Assembly (NCBI GenBank): GCA_022376465.1
Contig: JACDTU010000022.1
Span: forward strand, 310,001 to 374,000
DNA length: 64,000 bases
Direction of reading: 5' to 3'
From: Cubamyces lactineus
Taxonomy: Eukaryota; Basidiomycota; Agaricomycetes; Polyporales; Polyporaceae
The notes under the pieces are model-generated. The model was not told where the DNA came from, ran no database searches, and was given only the letters and a program-made list of their open reading frames with translations. Shown piece by piece: positions 43,241 to 55,529 of the stretch. The translations under genes and the position numbers were made by a program. How positions within the stretch are numbered: position 1 is the stretch's first letter; every line of letters starts with the position of its first letter.

Positions 43241-46228
43241 ATGACCCGGCTATTTCTCTTTCTCTGTCTATGGCTCTCATTATGGTCGGAAAGCGTTCTG
43301 GGATCGATTCTTGCCATCGATTATGGCGCGGACTTCATTAAGGCCTCGCTCATGAAGCCCGGACAGCCGTTTGACGTCCTCCTCAACCGGGACTCGAAGC
43401 GGAAGATTCAGTCGACGGTCGGATGGAAGAAGAATGATAGGTTGTTTGGGTCGGATGCAGCTAACATCGTGAGTGCTGCAGTCCTTTCGCACACATCAAC
43501 TTCATTCATTCTGCGGTCTGGGTCAGGCCGGTCGATTCCCGCTGGACTCGTTCTCATCCCTGAAGTTCTTGCAAGCCGCGCCCTACGAATCTGAGGCAGT
43601 TTCATTCTATACCTCCGTCTCCACTGCGGACGTGGTCAAGACCGAGCGTGGTACCGTCGCGCTTCGTCGGTCGGATGGCACCGAATGGAGTGTCGAAGAG
43701 CTCATCGCGATGCAGTTCTCGTACGTGCGCGAGCTCGCCGAGAGCGTTGCGGGTGAGAAGGTGTACGACGTGATTGTCACCGTCCCACCATACTACACCC
43801 AGTTCGAACGCGACTCTGTCGTGGACGCGATTGAGATCTCCGGCCTGCGCACCCTCGCCCTCATCAACGATGGCACTGCCGTCGCGGTGAATTACGCGAT
43901 GACGCGCTCGTTCCCTGAGCCCGAGTACCATGTCATTTTCGACGCTGGCGCATCCTCTATCCGTGCAACCGTCGTGCAGTTCTCTTCAGTACCAAGCGAA
44001 GGGAAGTCCAAGGCGAACAAGGACGCCACCCAGATTACCGTGCAAGGCGTAGGGTACGACAGGTACACTGGCGGGACGGAGCTCGATAGGCGCCTCCGCG
44101 ACCTCATGCTCAACGACTTCCAGAAGCGCTACAAGCGCGATATCAGCACGGACAAACGCGCGATGGCTAAGCTTTGGAAGGAAGCTGGACGCGTAAAGGC
44201 GATCTTGAGCGCGAACTCGGATGCAATGGCGACGGTGAGGTACCGTCCCTCACATGCATGACATCCACAGGCTAACAATACACGGCATAGATCGAAAGCT
44301 TGGCGTTTGACATTGACTACAAGGCCAAGTTTACGCGCGCCGAGTTTGAGGTTGCGTGTAAGGATTTGAAGCTACGCTACGCTGTTCCCATCTTGGAGGC
44401 GCTCGCCCACGCTGGTCTGAAGTTGGTACGTGTCTCGAGAAATGTACCGCTAACGGAGGCTCATGTCCCTACAGGACAACATCACTTCGGTTATCCTCAC
44501 TGGTGGTAGCTCAAGAACTCCCATGATCCAGGATGCGGTTCGTGCTGCAGTTGGCGCGTGAGTACATTGTCGAGAGAGATCATATCTATGTCTAACATCA
44601 TCTTCAGGAGCAAGATTGCCCAGAACGTCAACGCCGACGAAGCAGCAGTCCTAGGTGCTGCTCTTCATGGCGCGGGCCTCAGTCGTCAATTCAAGACGAA
44701 GGACATTCGCATCACGGACATTGGCCCGTACGACATCCAGGTAGCGTACCAGGCTGAGGCCAAGAATCCCGGCGCGCGCCCTCGCACGATTAACACGCTT
44801 GTGTTCCCCGCGGGTTCGAAGACGGGTACAAAGAAGACGTTGACGTTCAAGCGTCAGAACGATTTCAGCGTCAAGCTTGTGTACAAGGCATCACCCGCAC
44901 CGTACGTGGTTATTTGCATGGGCACTCCGTTGCTCTGCGAGTTAACTTGATATACAGAGGCCTTCCCACCGAGTTCCTTGAAGCTGAGATCTCAGGCGTG
45001 AACGAGGCTATCCAGAACATCACTGAGGCTGGTGCGACGGACCCTGTCATCAAAGCCACGGTTATGTTGTCCGAGTCCGGCTTTGCCTCGGTTCGCGACG
45101 CAGTTGTCACTGGCGAATTCAAGGATGAGTCTATCACAGGTAAGCACATTCCGTCGCTGCTACTTACGGTATGCGTCATGCGTGAGCGCAGGCAAACTGA
45201 AGGACTTCTTTGGCAAAGGCTCCTCGTCGCAATCCGTCGACGAGACCACTGCCGACGTTGGTACCGCCGAAGAGGAATCGACCACGGCTACCTCGTCTTC
45301 ATCTTCGTCAGCGGCGGAGGCGTCTGCTACTGCTGTCAAAGCCAAGGAGCCGATCTCTTTGGAGATTGAAGTCAAGTTTCCGACCATCTCGCCTATGACT
45401 GTCAAGCAGAAGCGTGCGGGACGTGACAGACTTCTTGCTGTTGACGCAGAGGAAACATCGAAGAGAAAACGCGAAGAGGCTCGCAACACGCTCGAGAGCT
45501 ACATCTACAAGCTGCGCGATCTGCTGGAAGATCAGTCGAGCGAAGCGCCGTTTGTGAAGTGCTCCCAGACGTCGGAGCGCAAGGCCATCGCGGAGAAAGT
45601 TGACGAGACACTCGCTTGGTTACAAGACCACGGAGAGGATGCCGACACGATTGAGTACATTGACAAGCGCACTGCACTAGAGTAAGCATTGGTTTTCATG
45701 ACTGTTACATGGTGCTGACTTTCATGCAGGAGTCTAGAACGCCCCATTGTTCACCGGTACAAGGAGATAGAGGAGTTCCCGAAGGCGCTGAACAACAGTC
45801 AGATGTGGAACTGGAGCACGCGGTTGTTCCTGACGGAGGCGAAGATGAACCTCACCAAGGAGCTCGAGGAGGGCACCGTGGGCAGGTACACGAAGGAGGA
45901 GCTTGACGATCTCGAAAAGACGCTAAAGGACCACGAGTCGTGGCTGAACGAGTGGGTGGAGAAGCAGAAGAAGGTGAAGATGAACGAGGACCCGGTGATC
46001 CTGTCGAGCGAGATGCGTGCGCGCGCAAAGGTGCTCGAGAACCACCTCCAGAAGCTCGTGAAGAAGCGTCCCGCGAAGCCGGCGAAGAAGTCGACGAGCA
46101 GCAGCAGCAGCAAGTCCTCGACTGCTGCGTCATCGGAGCAGACGGATGCGGGTAGCGAGAGTGCGTCGGGAGCGGAGAGCTCATCGACATCCATACCGCA
46201 TGATGAACACGGCCATGACGAATTGTAG
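43241..46228 (+). CDS. LHS1: ER-lumenal Hsp110/GRP170-type chaperone, HDEL-tailed
   Basis: Starts in a near-perfect initiation context. Signal peptide MTRLFLFLCLWLSLWSESVL leads into ILAIDYGADFIKASLMKPGQ, the ATPase-domain opening of the Lhs1/HYOU1 branch. ATPase-domain segments follow: GWKKNDRLFGSDAA, YDVIVTVPPYYTQFERDSVV, LALINDGTAVAVNYA, VIFDAGASSIRATVVQF and VILTGGSSRTPMIQ with NADEAAVLGAALHGAG. The substrate-binding part has an acidic/Ser loop, and the C-terminal helical domain includes YIYKLRDLLEDQSSEAPFVK. A low-complexity tail (KSTSSSSSKSSTAASS) ends in HDEHGHDEL, so the retrieval signal HDEL is present. About 870 residues. These chaperones exchange nucleotide on BiP/Kar2 and help translocation and folding in the ER. 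Confidence 0.95.
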
Positions 46229-47083
46229 ACTTAATCGCATAGCTCACGTACACTAATCTTATTCGTTCTGGAACTCTCATAGAGCGTACCTCGACTCGAA
46301 CGCGCGAATGTCACCCTGTAACCACTAGGGAGGTTTGTTGATCAGAGGTACAGGAAGAAACTGGATGTCCACAGGCGGAATCGGCGGATCCTGGCGGAGC
46401 TGATGCTCATCCTTGAGGCTGTGTAGTTACCGGTGGGGGTGTTGACACTGACAGCTGATGATTGTCGGAGGCTTCGTATGGGTTGCATTGCACACTGTAC
46501 GGCCGCCTGATCGTGCAGCAGTGTTGAAGTTACACGAGGACAAGCAAGCCAAGTCCAACGAATATGTGGCGGCATGCGGACAACCCAGGGCAGTAACACA
46601 GTAGGTGCCTTCTTCGTTTCTGGGCGCACACAGGTGTCACTGATGAAAGCATCAATCTAGTTGCAACTTGCAAGCGCTCCCTACATGATACACTGGCATC
46701 AAGAACCTGGTCCGCTCACCCCCGGAGTGTCTCACCCGGTCCTCGGCATTTGTCTATGTCTTGCTCTGAGCGGTCACCTCCCATACGAATAACCACAACA
46801 TCCTGATGGTGCCATGCCATGACACGTGCTACAGAGCGCGTACCGTCGAGGCAGTTCGTCCGGGATGCGACCATCAGGATTGCCTAGCTGATGGCCATGG
46901 CGTCAGCACGGCGTCGGTGTCGCTCCCCGTGAGCCAAGACATATCGAAGGCGGCGCCGCTCGAGTATAAAGAGGAGGCCAGTTGGTCGGTGGTTCTCCAT
47001 CCCGCTTGGTCGGTGCTTCGTCTTCTACTCCTACGCCTCCTTCTACATTCGCTCTTCATACTACTTCACCCTCTGGATTAGGG
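46229..47083. other. Intergenic, no gene seen
   Basis: The left 400 bp contain LHS1 3' sequence; a minus-strand frame at 46342-46629 lacks protein character. The right part is the promoter of the GH18 gene. Confidence 0.4.
46964..46970 (+). promoter_or_regulatory. TATA box of the GH18 gene
   Basis: The run gtataaa lies about 115 bp before the start codon at 47084 and is followed by a pyrimidine-rich leader (cttcgtcttctactcctacg). Confidence 0.6.
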
Positions 47084-48200
47084 ATGTTCTCCACGTCTTT
47101 CTCGCGTCTTTTCACCCTTTGCTCGGCGCTGGCGTCCTTGAGCGTTGGTCTCGCTGCCCCTCACGCTCGTCGTGCCCAGGTTCCCTCTGGGCCGAAGTTC
47201 GTGATCTACACCGATGCTCAGATCGGCGACGGCAGCAGCGTCCTGCCGCCCCTCGATCAGATCCAGGGCTTCAACGTTGTGTAAGTCTCTACCGGAGCGT
47301 GACGAAGAGACGGCACACTCACAACCGTCTGCAGTAACATGGCGTTCCTCTTGACCAGCGGCCCTGCCGACCAGGTCGCCAAGTGGGCTGCGCTGCCTGC
47401 TGACCAGCGTCAGCAACTCAAGCAGCAGTACAACAGCGCGGGCGTGTCCCTTGTTGTGTCCGCATTCGGCGAGACGGAGCACCCGACCTCGCAGGACCCG
47501 ACGACGGTCGCGAACAGCCTCGCGCAGTTCGTGCTTAACACCGACCTGGACGGTATCGACATCGACTACGAGGAGTTCGAGCTCGTAGTCCAGCAGCCCG
47601 GTGTGGGCGAGGCATGGCTCACAACTCTGACGCAGACACTGCGCCAGCAGCTGCCTCAGGGTCAATTCATCCTGAGCCACGCTCGTGAGTGTTCCTGCGC
47701 TCGATTCGATGTGTCCCAGGTTTCTGACAATATTTGCGTATACCAGCCGTTGGTCCCTGGTTCCAGCCCACCTTCTGCCCTGGCGGGTGCTATATCACTG
47801 TTGACAAGAACGTTGGATCTCTCATCGACTGGTACAACATCCAGTTCTACAACCGTGAGTACACCTTCCATGGCGGCGAATAGAAACGTGTCTTAACGCC
47901 ACCTGCACAGAGTCGCCCAGCCCCGGCTACGAGGACTGCAACACGCTCCTCAACAGCGCTGGTGGATCCGCCATCTTCGAGATCCAGAAGAACGGTGTCG
48001 ACGTCAACAAGCTCGTCATCGGCAAACCTGGAACCACGGCCGACATCACCAACGGCGGCTTCATCGACCCGGCGACGCTCGGCACGTGCGTCCAGCAGGC
48101 GGTCCAGGGGGGCTGGAATGCCGGTGTCATGGCGTTCCAGTTCCCCCACGCGGACACGAACTGGATCAGGGCCGTCAGGGGCTCCTCTTTCGCCGCCTGA
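47084..48200 (+). CDS. GH18 chitinase-like secreted hydrolase
   Basis: Four exons or so, starting with signal peptide MFSTSFSRLFTLCSALASLS and a propeptide-like RR. Then FVIYTDAQIGDGSSVLPPLD begins the barrel, FNVVNMAFLL is the second strand, VSLVVSAFGETEHP the third, and LDGIDIDYEEFEL carries the catalytic GH18 signature D-G-I-D-I-D-Y-E. Later blocks are GQFILSHAP, the exon after it with APWFQPTFCPGGCYITVDKN, DWYNIQFYNQ and AGVMAFQFPHADTNWIRAVR. The product is about 315 residues with no binding module or GPI tail. The family cleaves beta-1,4-GlcNAc linkages. Whether this one prefers chitin or N-glycan cores (some GH18 enzymes are endoglycosidases) cannot be told. Confidence 0.9.
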
Positions 48201-48605
48201 GCAAATACGCGAGAAATGACGACTACGGGCCCGCCGGAAGACGTTGCGGGCCCTTACGAGAATATGTAGTATTGTTTTCATGACCCTCATCACGACCACG
48301 ACATGTACGAGTAGGAGTAGACTCACGAATAACGAAGCAACCCTTCCACGGGTCAAACGAATGGTCTTTGAGTGGTGTGACCACGCTCCGAAGCCTTCTA
48401 GGTATGTTGGTGCGATGGTACGAGTGGTGCGTTGTCGGTGCAGACCACGACGCGTGTCTGGCACACGCCTGAAGCACCTGCTGCACAACGGGCTCTAATG
48501 TTGCACTGCCTATCCGACCTTCGGCCCCAATCACTGCCCATTGCGATGAATTTGTCGCGGCAGCCAATCGAAGAATCGGAGGACGTTCAGAGCGGGCTGG
48601 GCTTG
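48201..48605. other. GH18 3' region, no other gene
   Basis: No protein-like frame. The repeat described next begins at about 48606. Confidence 0.4.
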
Positions 48606-51033
48606 ACCACAATTCTCCGAGGGTCCCGACAATTGTATTACTCGATGACAATCAGAGACGGAGAGGCCAGAAAGAGAACCTTCTGATCAGAGCGGTCATC
48701 TGGAAGAAGACCTCTCCTCGTGAGGCATGCGGTCAAGAACAAGGGCTGAGGAGTTCAAGATTGGAAGGCGAAGAGGGGCAACTCCCACACTACCAAATAC
48801 TGCCAAACATGTACTAGCCGAAACGCTACCGCGTGGTGGTTGAACCGCCCCATGCTTGCTTAGCCCTCCTACCATATGTACCAAGGACCGCGCCCAGCAA
48901 TCTGTTGCGACTACTAGGCAACAACATACGAATTAAATGATAGACGTATACACGCAGCAAGTATGCGCATCGCACGAAGGCATGATTACATGGAATGGAC
49001 TTCAATTCCGACTGATATTCGCCGCCACCGCACCGCGTAAAGCCTCCATATGATCCGCTGCTTCTCTGATTATCGCCTGCACAATCAAGGAAGGATATGT
49101 ACTCGGCAGCTGTCCTCGTACGCCTCACCTCCTGCACGCCTTTTGTTTCCAACCGAGAAGAAGCCTGCGGGGGTGCTGGCGTACCTGCTCGGGCGCCCAT
49201 CGATACGCCCAATTCCAACTCAGCCGAGTACACCAACAACAGCCTCCCCCCACATGACGCTCGCCACGGCCATCCTTCGCCCAAATCCAAACAAACCCTT
49301 GTTCTCGCTCGTCCGAGCAGTCGCAGCCAAGCGCATGCGGCTGACTCGGCCAACGCCAGAGGTCAGCCACCAGACGTGTATAAGAACCCCCCTCGTCGTC
49401 CGTCTCGTCTTTCCTTCAGACCACTCTCATCCCTCTCTTCTGTGCTCGAGTTTCCGTTCGAGCGGCCGCGCTCTGCGAATAGTGCGAGCGCGGCAGCACA
49501 GCTCGTCGTCTTCATGGTACGCGGTTGCATTCATCCGAGTCGGACGCCACAAGCCTCACGTCGCGCTCTCGTGTGTCACTGGCAGAGGGCGACGCCATGA
49601 AATCCATTGCCTATGCGCTCATGCGCTTGTATGGCATGGTACACCCACAGTGAGTTGGGTAACGGGGAGCAGCGAAGAACTGTAGCTCATCGCGTCTCGA
49701 CAGATGACCCGTTTCTCTCTAACCTCGTCGCTCTGCGACCATCCTTTCTTTATCTCCTATTCTAGGTTCTCGTCAAGCATCAGCATCATATGCACCATCA
49801 CTATTGCGTCGCCTCGTGCGACCTAACCAGCACATCGCCGCAACATGCGATAACAATGTGAGTTCGCCCTCCGTCGTACCATAATATCGCCTGACACGCG
49901 TCCACAGTTCCTTTATCCTACACTGCATGATTCACTTGATCGCTATGCTTTGACAGGTACCTCTACCATTACGACGCGACGGCAATGCCGCCGTCGCCAA
50001 AACCATACCATTCCGAGGGCACCCAAGCCCGCGTCGCGGCGCCACTCGCGGCTCGCATCGGTGAGTCCTCCGCCCAACCCCCAGTCGCTTGCGGGATTGT
50101 GTACTCATCACGTCACTCTCAGGCCGCAACCCAACCCACAACCCCGACGCCCTCGCGGCACCCCTCTTGCCAAGCCTCACGGCGCGGCATCGCAGCGGTC
50201 TACCAGCGACGCCCCCACTCGGGGACGTCGACGGCCGCCGAGTTTCCGGCGCAGGTTTTCGAGCCGAGCAGCATTGGGCATGCTCGCGTCTCGACCCTAG
50301 GTGCGGGCCCCTTGTGGCTGTCGGAAGGCCCGTCGCGCTCCACTCGGAGGGCGACGGGTAAAGCAGCGCCTGAATTGGGACGGGGGTAACCTTCTGGCCG
50401 AGCCGACAGTGGTCCCGCACATTGCGCGGGCGTCGGACTCGAGCTGTTGGGCCGCCGTCTCTGGCATATGGCCGTGCTCTGACGCGCGGTCGCCACCCTA
50501 CTGCCCACGGCTGGCTGGATCCCTGACGGGTGAAGGCTGGCACAGCGGCTCCGGCCGTCCCCACGCAAACAAACATCACACAAACATACAAACAACGCAA
50601 ACATGACATGACACGACAACACAGGAGAGGCGGAGGGGCTGGGTAAGAGCGTCCAGTGTGCAAGAAAGTAAGCCCGGCTCCTCCGTCGGCGAGCGGGAGT
50701 GGGTAGCTGTATGACGCATACCGGACTCTCGACGAGTAAGGGGCCCGGAGAGCTCACGCTGTCTGCTCGCCAAGAGGCACCCCGGAGAGGATAACGGCGC
50801 GCGCTGCGGCCCACCGCTTCGCCAGGTACGCTTCTATTTTCTCTTTTTCTTTTAACCTTCATTGTGCATCATCTATGCATCGCCCACACCCACACTCTTT
50901 CTATCCCCATCATCTGCGAGATCACTCTTGCACTTCGTAGTGTAGTTCCCCGGGGATAGCGCAGGCCTCTTCGTGGCCCCCGGGACTAGTACCCGCCCTC
51001 GCGGCGGGGAAGCCAACTGCGCTGCGACCCCGA
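48606..51033 (+). repeat. Dispersed repeat, copy R1 (plus orientation)
   Basis: A 2.4-kb stretch that reappears almost unchanged on the opposite strand at 55530-57960 and, for its first ~1.15 kb, in the same direction from 62851. Landmarks shared by all three are an aattctccg start region, tggaagaag followed by gcatgcgg, a long block with gctcgggcgcccatcgatac, and gtctcgacagatgaccc. R1 and R2 also share a block with aattgggacggg and a GC-rich end with ccccggggatagcgcaggcc and an inverted cccgcc/ggcggg hairpin. Frames inside are shadows without recognisable domains. It holds no obvious transposase, integrase or terminal inverted repeat. It may be a non-autonomous element or a decayed gene family. 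Confidence 0.85.
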
Positions 51034-51770
51034 GCATACTCTCTTGTCTCTGTCTTCCGTGCGATTACTTCGTGCCTCGCGACGGGTCCACCGCGTCTTA
51101 GGCGCTGCTGTCAGGTATGTTGAGCGTTCCCATCCGTCCTTGCCCTACCATAGCTGACGACAACTGCGATCGTGTGCTAGGCTACACTGAGCGCCCATGA
51201 CTATACATGCGTTGCTTGCTCGCGCGTTGCATTATGCCATGCGCTTGAGACCGCGACGCTCACCGAGGCTCACTGCGACACTAGTTAGTCATCGTTCTAC
51301 CGGTCACGCCTTGCATCAGTTCTCACACTCATTCGCTTCCCCGGCAGATGTCCCTGGGCCTCTATCGCTATGCTCGCTCAGCGCGAAAACCGTACGTCGT
51401 CGCGCTTCCTATAGCGACGCACTTTCCCTTCTGACGTGATGTCATACATAGGTACCGCTAGCAGTCATCCACCGCGGCTACGCGAGAGAAACGCAACCTC
51501 GCTGTAGCCCTCGCGGCGCGCGTGCCGTACATTGATGCTGCGTCCTCCGTGGGAGGCCGCGGCGGCACGCGCGTTGCATTGCAGGACTTCATATGGATGA
51601 CGTACGTCTCTTTCGCGGATCGCGCGATGTGCTTCGAGACTGACTGTGACATTGCGACGCGCAGTGTTGGCGACTTCGATCTCGACCTCAACGTCTACCT
51701 GGAGTCCAGGACGTGGTTTAGCGATACACACGCGATGTTGATCGGTGCGTGCTTACATCCTCTCAGTCTG
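51034..51770 (+). repeat. Divergent inner part of repeat R1, with a coding-like exon
   Basis: Similarity to R2 continues here but is weak and patchy; splice-like points (cgcgaaaaccgtacgt and gtgcgt) are kept in the same order. One frame reads ALAARVPYIDAASSVGGRGG and then TRVALQDFIWMTYVSFADRA, continuing to SDTHAMLI. The partner in R2 reads AAPFGEGPGGARVALQG. This looks like two diverged copies of a protein-coding exon rather than random DNA. No family was recognised and no start or stop can be assigned. Confidence 0.45.
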
Positions 51771-52565
51771 CGCTGACTGGGCGTGAGTCTGTCCTTCGGC
51801 CGCACGTCTTGAGCGACGAGAAGCGAAGGGTCTCATGTGGCTTCTTACGGCGGGCGGAAACGGTGAGTGACATTTACTGCTACTTTAGTTGTATGGTAGT
51901 ACTTGAATGTGTGAGCGTGAATCCCCCAATGCAAATGCGAGTTCCCTGTCTATTGCCTGTGTGTAACCGAGTTCGTCCTCGATGGTTGAGCGCTATGTGC
52001 GCTATTGATATCGCGAAGGAAATACGAACAGTACATAGACTACGTGCGTCACCTTTTCGCTACCGTCAGCGTTCACTGACGATTTGGACGAATGTAGGCT
52101 CGCATTATACGCGTGATTGGGCGGCTACCCTGCAAGTGGCGCGTCGCGTCTGTCACGTGGGCGCGTTTGCGGCTACGCGCCACATGCCACGAATACGCAT
52201 GGAGACGACTGCTTTGAGCACTTCTAAGCGGTAGCTATAGGCATTTTTTCAAGCTTTTAGAAAGCGCAGATAGAACGAAACGCGTGCGTGCTCGAGTTGC
52301 TAGAGTGCGAAAGAAGCAAATAGGCTTGGCGCAGAACGCCACCAGCGGAGCGATGGGCGCCTATGGGTTATGCGGGGCTGTAGGCGCCTGTTTGGGAGGA
52401 TGAAGGGTGACGTCAAGGCCTCTCTCTCGGTGCGTCATTGGGGAGACGTGAGCCACGACATGCTCAGAGCTCTCGTATATAATCAGTCCATCCGCCTCTG
52501 CCCCGGCCAACTTGCTCTTTCTCTCTTTCTCTCGCGACGCTTACGACTCACGACTCACGAACGCC
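51771..52565. other. Intergenic: between repeat R1 and the Ish1-like gene
   Basis: No gene is supported. The right end carries a TATA box at 52476-52482 and a pyrimidine-rich leader for the next gene. Confidence 0.4.
52476..52482 (+). promoter_or_regulatory. TATA box of the Ish1/Msc1-like gene
   Basis: tatataa lies about 90 bp before the start codon at 52566, followed by a leader containing ctttctctctttctctcgcg. Confidence 0.6.
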
Positions 52566-54198
52566 ATGAGACCCGCCCTTTTCCTCCTCGCTCTTACCGC
52601 AGGCACAGCCGTCCAGGCGTCCTGGTTTGGAGGAGACAACCACAACAACCAACCAGCAGGTACGGCTATCTCCGAGCTTTCTTAACGCGTCGCTTCCGAG
52701 GCTCATCCTCTGTTTCTCAGAATATACCACATGGTCGGCCCAGGAACTTCAAAACTGGCTCGACGCGCACAACGTTCCCTACCCATCCAACACCCCATCG
52801 CAGGCTGAGTTGCAAGCAGCCGTCAAAGCGCACTGGGATTCTGCATCACAGTGGACGTCTGAGCAGTACAACAAGGCCCAGGTCGCGTTCGCCAACCTCA
52901 AGGCAGACGCGTTCGACACCTGGGATGAGTCGCGCCTACGCGAATTCCTGCTCGAGCAGGGCGTTGTGAACCCTTCGGGTACCCGCGAGCAGCTGGCATT
53001 GCTCGCCAAGCAGAAGTGGAGGCAGTATTCTTCGGCCGCGAGCGCATACAGCCAGTCTGCGAGCCGCACCGCGAGCTCTGCAGCCAGCCAGGCTAGCAAG
53101 AGCGCAAGCTCGCTCGCCAGTTCCGCATCTGCGCAGGCAAGCACCGCCATTTACGGCGATTCACTTCACCAGGCATCGAAGTCCGCTTCTTCGATCGCCG
53201 CCCTAGCCACCGACAACGTCGCGGTCGCTTTGGACGATACGAAGGACTACGTATACTCTACGTGAGTTTGAACTTCCCCTTCACCTGGACACAAGTGCTC
53301 ACTGCGGTATAGGTGGGACGATAATCGGATCCGTTCGTACCTCCAGCCGCCTGCAACACCTCGCAACAAACTACTTGCTAAGATGAAGGAGACATATGCC
53401 GCTGCGGTTACTCCCGTGTACAAGGCGTGGTCGGACTCCTACATCCACAACTGGCTCGTGAACCACGGGATTGTCAAGGATAGTGCCACCAAGCGCCGTG
53501 AAGAGCTCCTTGCGCTCATGGATCGGTATTACTACGACACCAAGGATTACGTCTGGGACAGCTGGAGCGATTCGCAGATGAAGGCTTGGCTCGTTGACCA
53601 TGGAATCATCAAGAGTAACGCGCAACTCCAGCGCGAGAAGATGCAGAAGCTCGTCGCGTGAGTATCCGGTGTCTGGTCGTTCATCTGGACAGTCATACTG
53701 ATGTATCATTCCAGTGACAACTACGCTCATGCGCATGACACCGCCTGGGCAGCTTGGAAAGATTCCGACATGCGCCAGTGGCTCATCGAACACGGCTACC
53801 TTCGTAGCGACGCACAGAAGACACGTGACGATCTCGTCAAGCTCATGAACGAGAAGTACACCGACGTCTCCGCGCGCACGGCCGCATACCTCACCTGGCC
53901 CGACGCACGTCTCCGCGCGTACCTGCGCGAGCATGGTTACTCGGACGAGCAGCTCCCGAGTACCCGTCCCGGTCTCCTCCAGGAGGTGCGTATCCACTGG
54001 GTCCAGACTGGCAACCGCGCAAGCACGCTGTGGCGCCATGTATGGGACGTCTTTGACTCTGGCGTGGTGGTTGCTGAGGACAAGCTCGGTCAGATCCTCG
54101 ACATCCTGACTGGCGGCGCTGAGGGTGCGAAGGAGGGTGCGAAGCAAGGGGCGCGTGAGGCGAACGAGAAGCACCAGGCGCAGAAGGTGGAGTTGTAG
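52566..54198 (+). CDS. Ish1/Msc1-type protein with repeated Ish1 domains
   Basis: Starts with signal peptide MRPALFLLALTAGTAVQASW. Introns fall near 52661-52720, 53262-53312 and 53659-53714, giving about 490 residues. At least five Ish1 repeats are seen, each with a W-[SDT]-x-x-x-L/M-x-x-[WYF]-L core: WSAQELQNWLDAHNV, WDESRLREFLLEQGV, WDDNRIRSYL, WSDSYIHNWLVNHGI, WSDSQMKAWLVDHGI, WKDSDMRQWLIEHGY and WPDARLRAYLREHGY. An Ala/Ser-rich helical segment (SAASQASKSASSLASSASAQ) lies between repeats 2 and 3. The end (GGAEGAKEGAKQGAREANEK) is Ala/Lys rich. Relatives are fission yeast Ish1 (stress-induced, nuclear envelope) and yeast Msc1. Location ER/nuclear envelope is inferred. The gene is enclosed by the two inverted copies of the repeat. 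Confidence 0.88.
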
Positions 54199-54739
54199 AC
54201 GCGCTTCTGCAATTGACCAAAAACCTCTTTCATGCTCATCCTCTTGCTACGCTTTACGATGTTATCTGTACGACTGTGATGCTCGCCATTCCACGGACTA
54301 CGTGTACGATTGGAGTTTACTGAAGCTGTAAAATTCATGTAATGAGATATTCTACTCCTTGTTGATCATCACGCGAACGAATGTACAAATTTAAAGTTAT
54401 GCGTACAACCGCCACTTCTAAGGCATGTCCTACAGTAAACTTGAGCACCTATAACGTTCGATTTGGGGCTCGCACAAGGTTCAATACGCGTCTGTTGACG
54501 GCCTACAGGGCGGGAGCACTTGTCGCGCGAGCAGACGTTCGAACCACTCGAGTAATAGACGCAAAATGGCGCATAATTATTGAGTGTATACTGACGGACT
54601 GAGGGTGTACTATGCCACAGTACGCCGTGCACGCGCAATATCTACAGTGCCCCAGCACGTCGAGGGCGCGGCAGGGCATGGATCCGACGGACACGACGAT
54701 CCGCGGAACGTTCAGATAGTGCTGCTCGCCATCATAGCA
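54199..54739. other. Intergenic, no gene seen
   Basis: Contains the 3' end of the Ish1-like gene and the diffuse inner end of repeat R2. No protein-like frame. Confidence 0.35.
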
Positions 54740-55529
54740 ACAAAACTCATACCAGGGATGCATTCACTGTGCGCGCAGGTCACACGTCGGCCCGACGCGT
54801 CGCCCCTGCAGGGCGTCGCAGGCCTCGAGCGTACTGTGCATGACCGCCCTGTGAGACAAGAAGACGACGACGACGCACCATTCATCCGTTCAGCCGCGCG
54901 GAGCGCCACTTCGTCACGCGACGCCCAATTCCGAAAGGCGAACTGCAGAGAAAGAGAGAACACGTCCGAAGTCAGCCCCTGGATGACCCATAGATCGCAG
55001 CGCGGAGAAGATATGAAGACGTACCCCGTCCTCGGTCGTCCCTGCAATGCGACGCGCGCGCCGCCGGGCCCTTCCCCGAAGGGCGCGGCGGGGTCGTATG
55101 CCCTACGCGTAGGTGTACGCGTGGCGCGCGCGTCGCGAACGCCATAGCGAGAGGCCCGTGCTTTGGGACGTTCAGGTTGGGACCTGTCGCGCAGGCGGTG
55201 TGGACGGCTAGGGGCGGTACCTGTAAGGCGGGAGTCGTGCGTCAGAATGCGTGGGGCGCGTGTGGATGGGGAGGAAAGGGGATACGTACGGGTTTCGCGC
55301 CGGGGTATGCGTCCACGAGGAGGTCCGGCGGAATCTGAGAGAATCGCAGGGTGTGTCAGAAGGGTTGGCGCGACGCAACGCGAACCGAGACGGAGCGTCT
55401 GAACGGTGCGCACCAATTGACTTGCACCGGACCACAGGCGGGGGGTGGAGGACGAGAGCGAAGAGCTGGGCATCGCCCGCACCCCACAGAAACGCGCGTA
55501 GTCGAACGCACAGAACAAGGGTGGTGTAG
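54740..55529 (-). repeat. Divergent inner part of repeat R2, with a coding-like exon
   Basis: On the minus strand this stretch parallels the inner part of R1. It has a splice-like cgcgaaacccgtacgt, a taccgcccctag-type acceptor and the block coding AAPFGEGPGGARVALQG, followed by a matching gtgcgtc donor near 54890. Similarity is limited to short blocks in the same order. Confidence 0.4.

Noticed and set aside
47078..47680. A 200-residue minus-strand frame
   Set aside because: Antisense to the GH18 gene; no domain and shadow-type composition.
50560..50625. An A/C-rich low-complexity run in R1
   Set aside because: A simple-sequence patch common to R1 and R2; not a separate feature.
50200..50862. 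Long minus-strand frames in repeat R1 and the equivalents in R2
   Set aside because: They recur only because the repeats do, carry no domain, and overlap several other long frames in GC-rich DNA.
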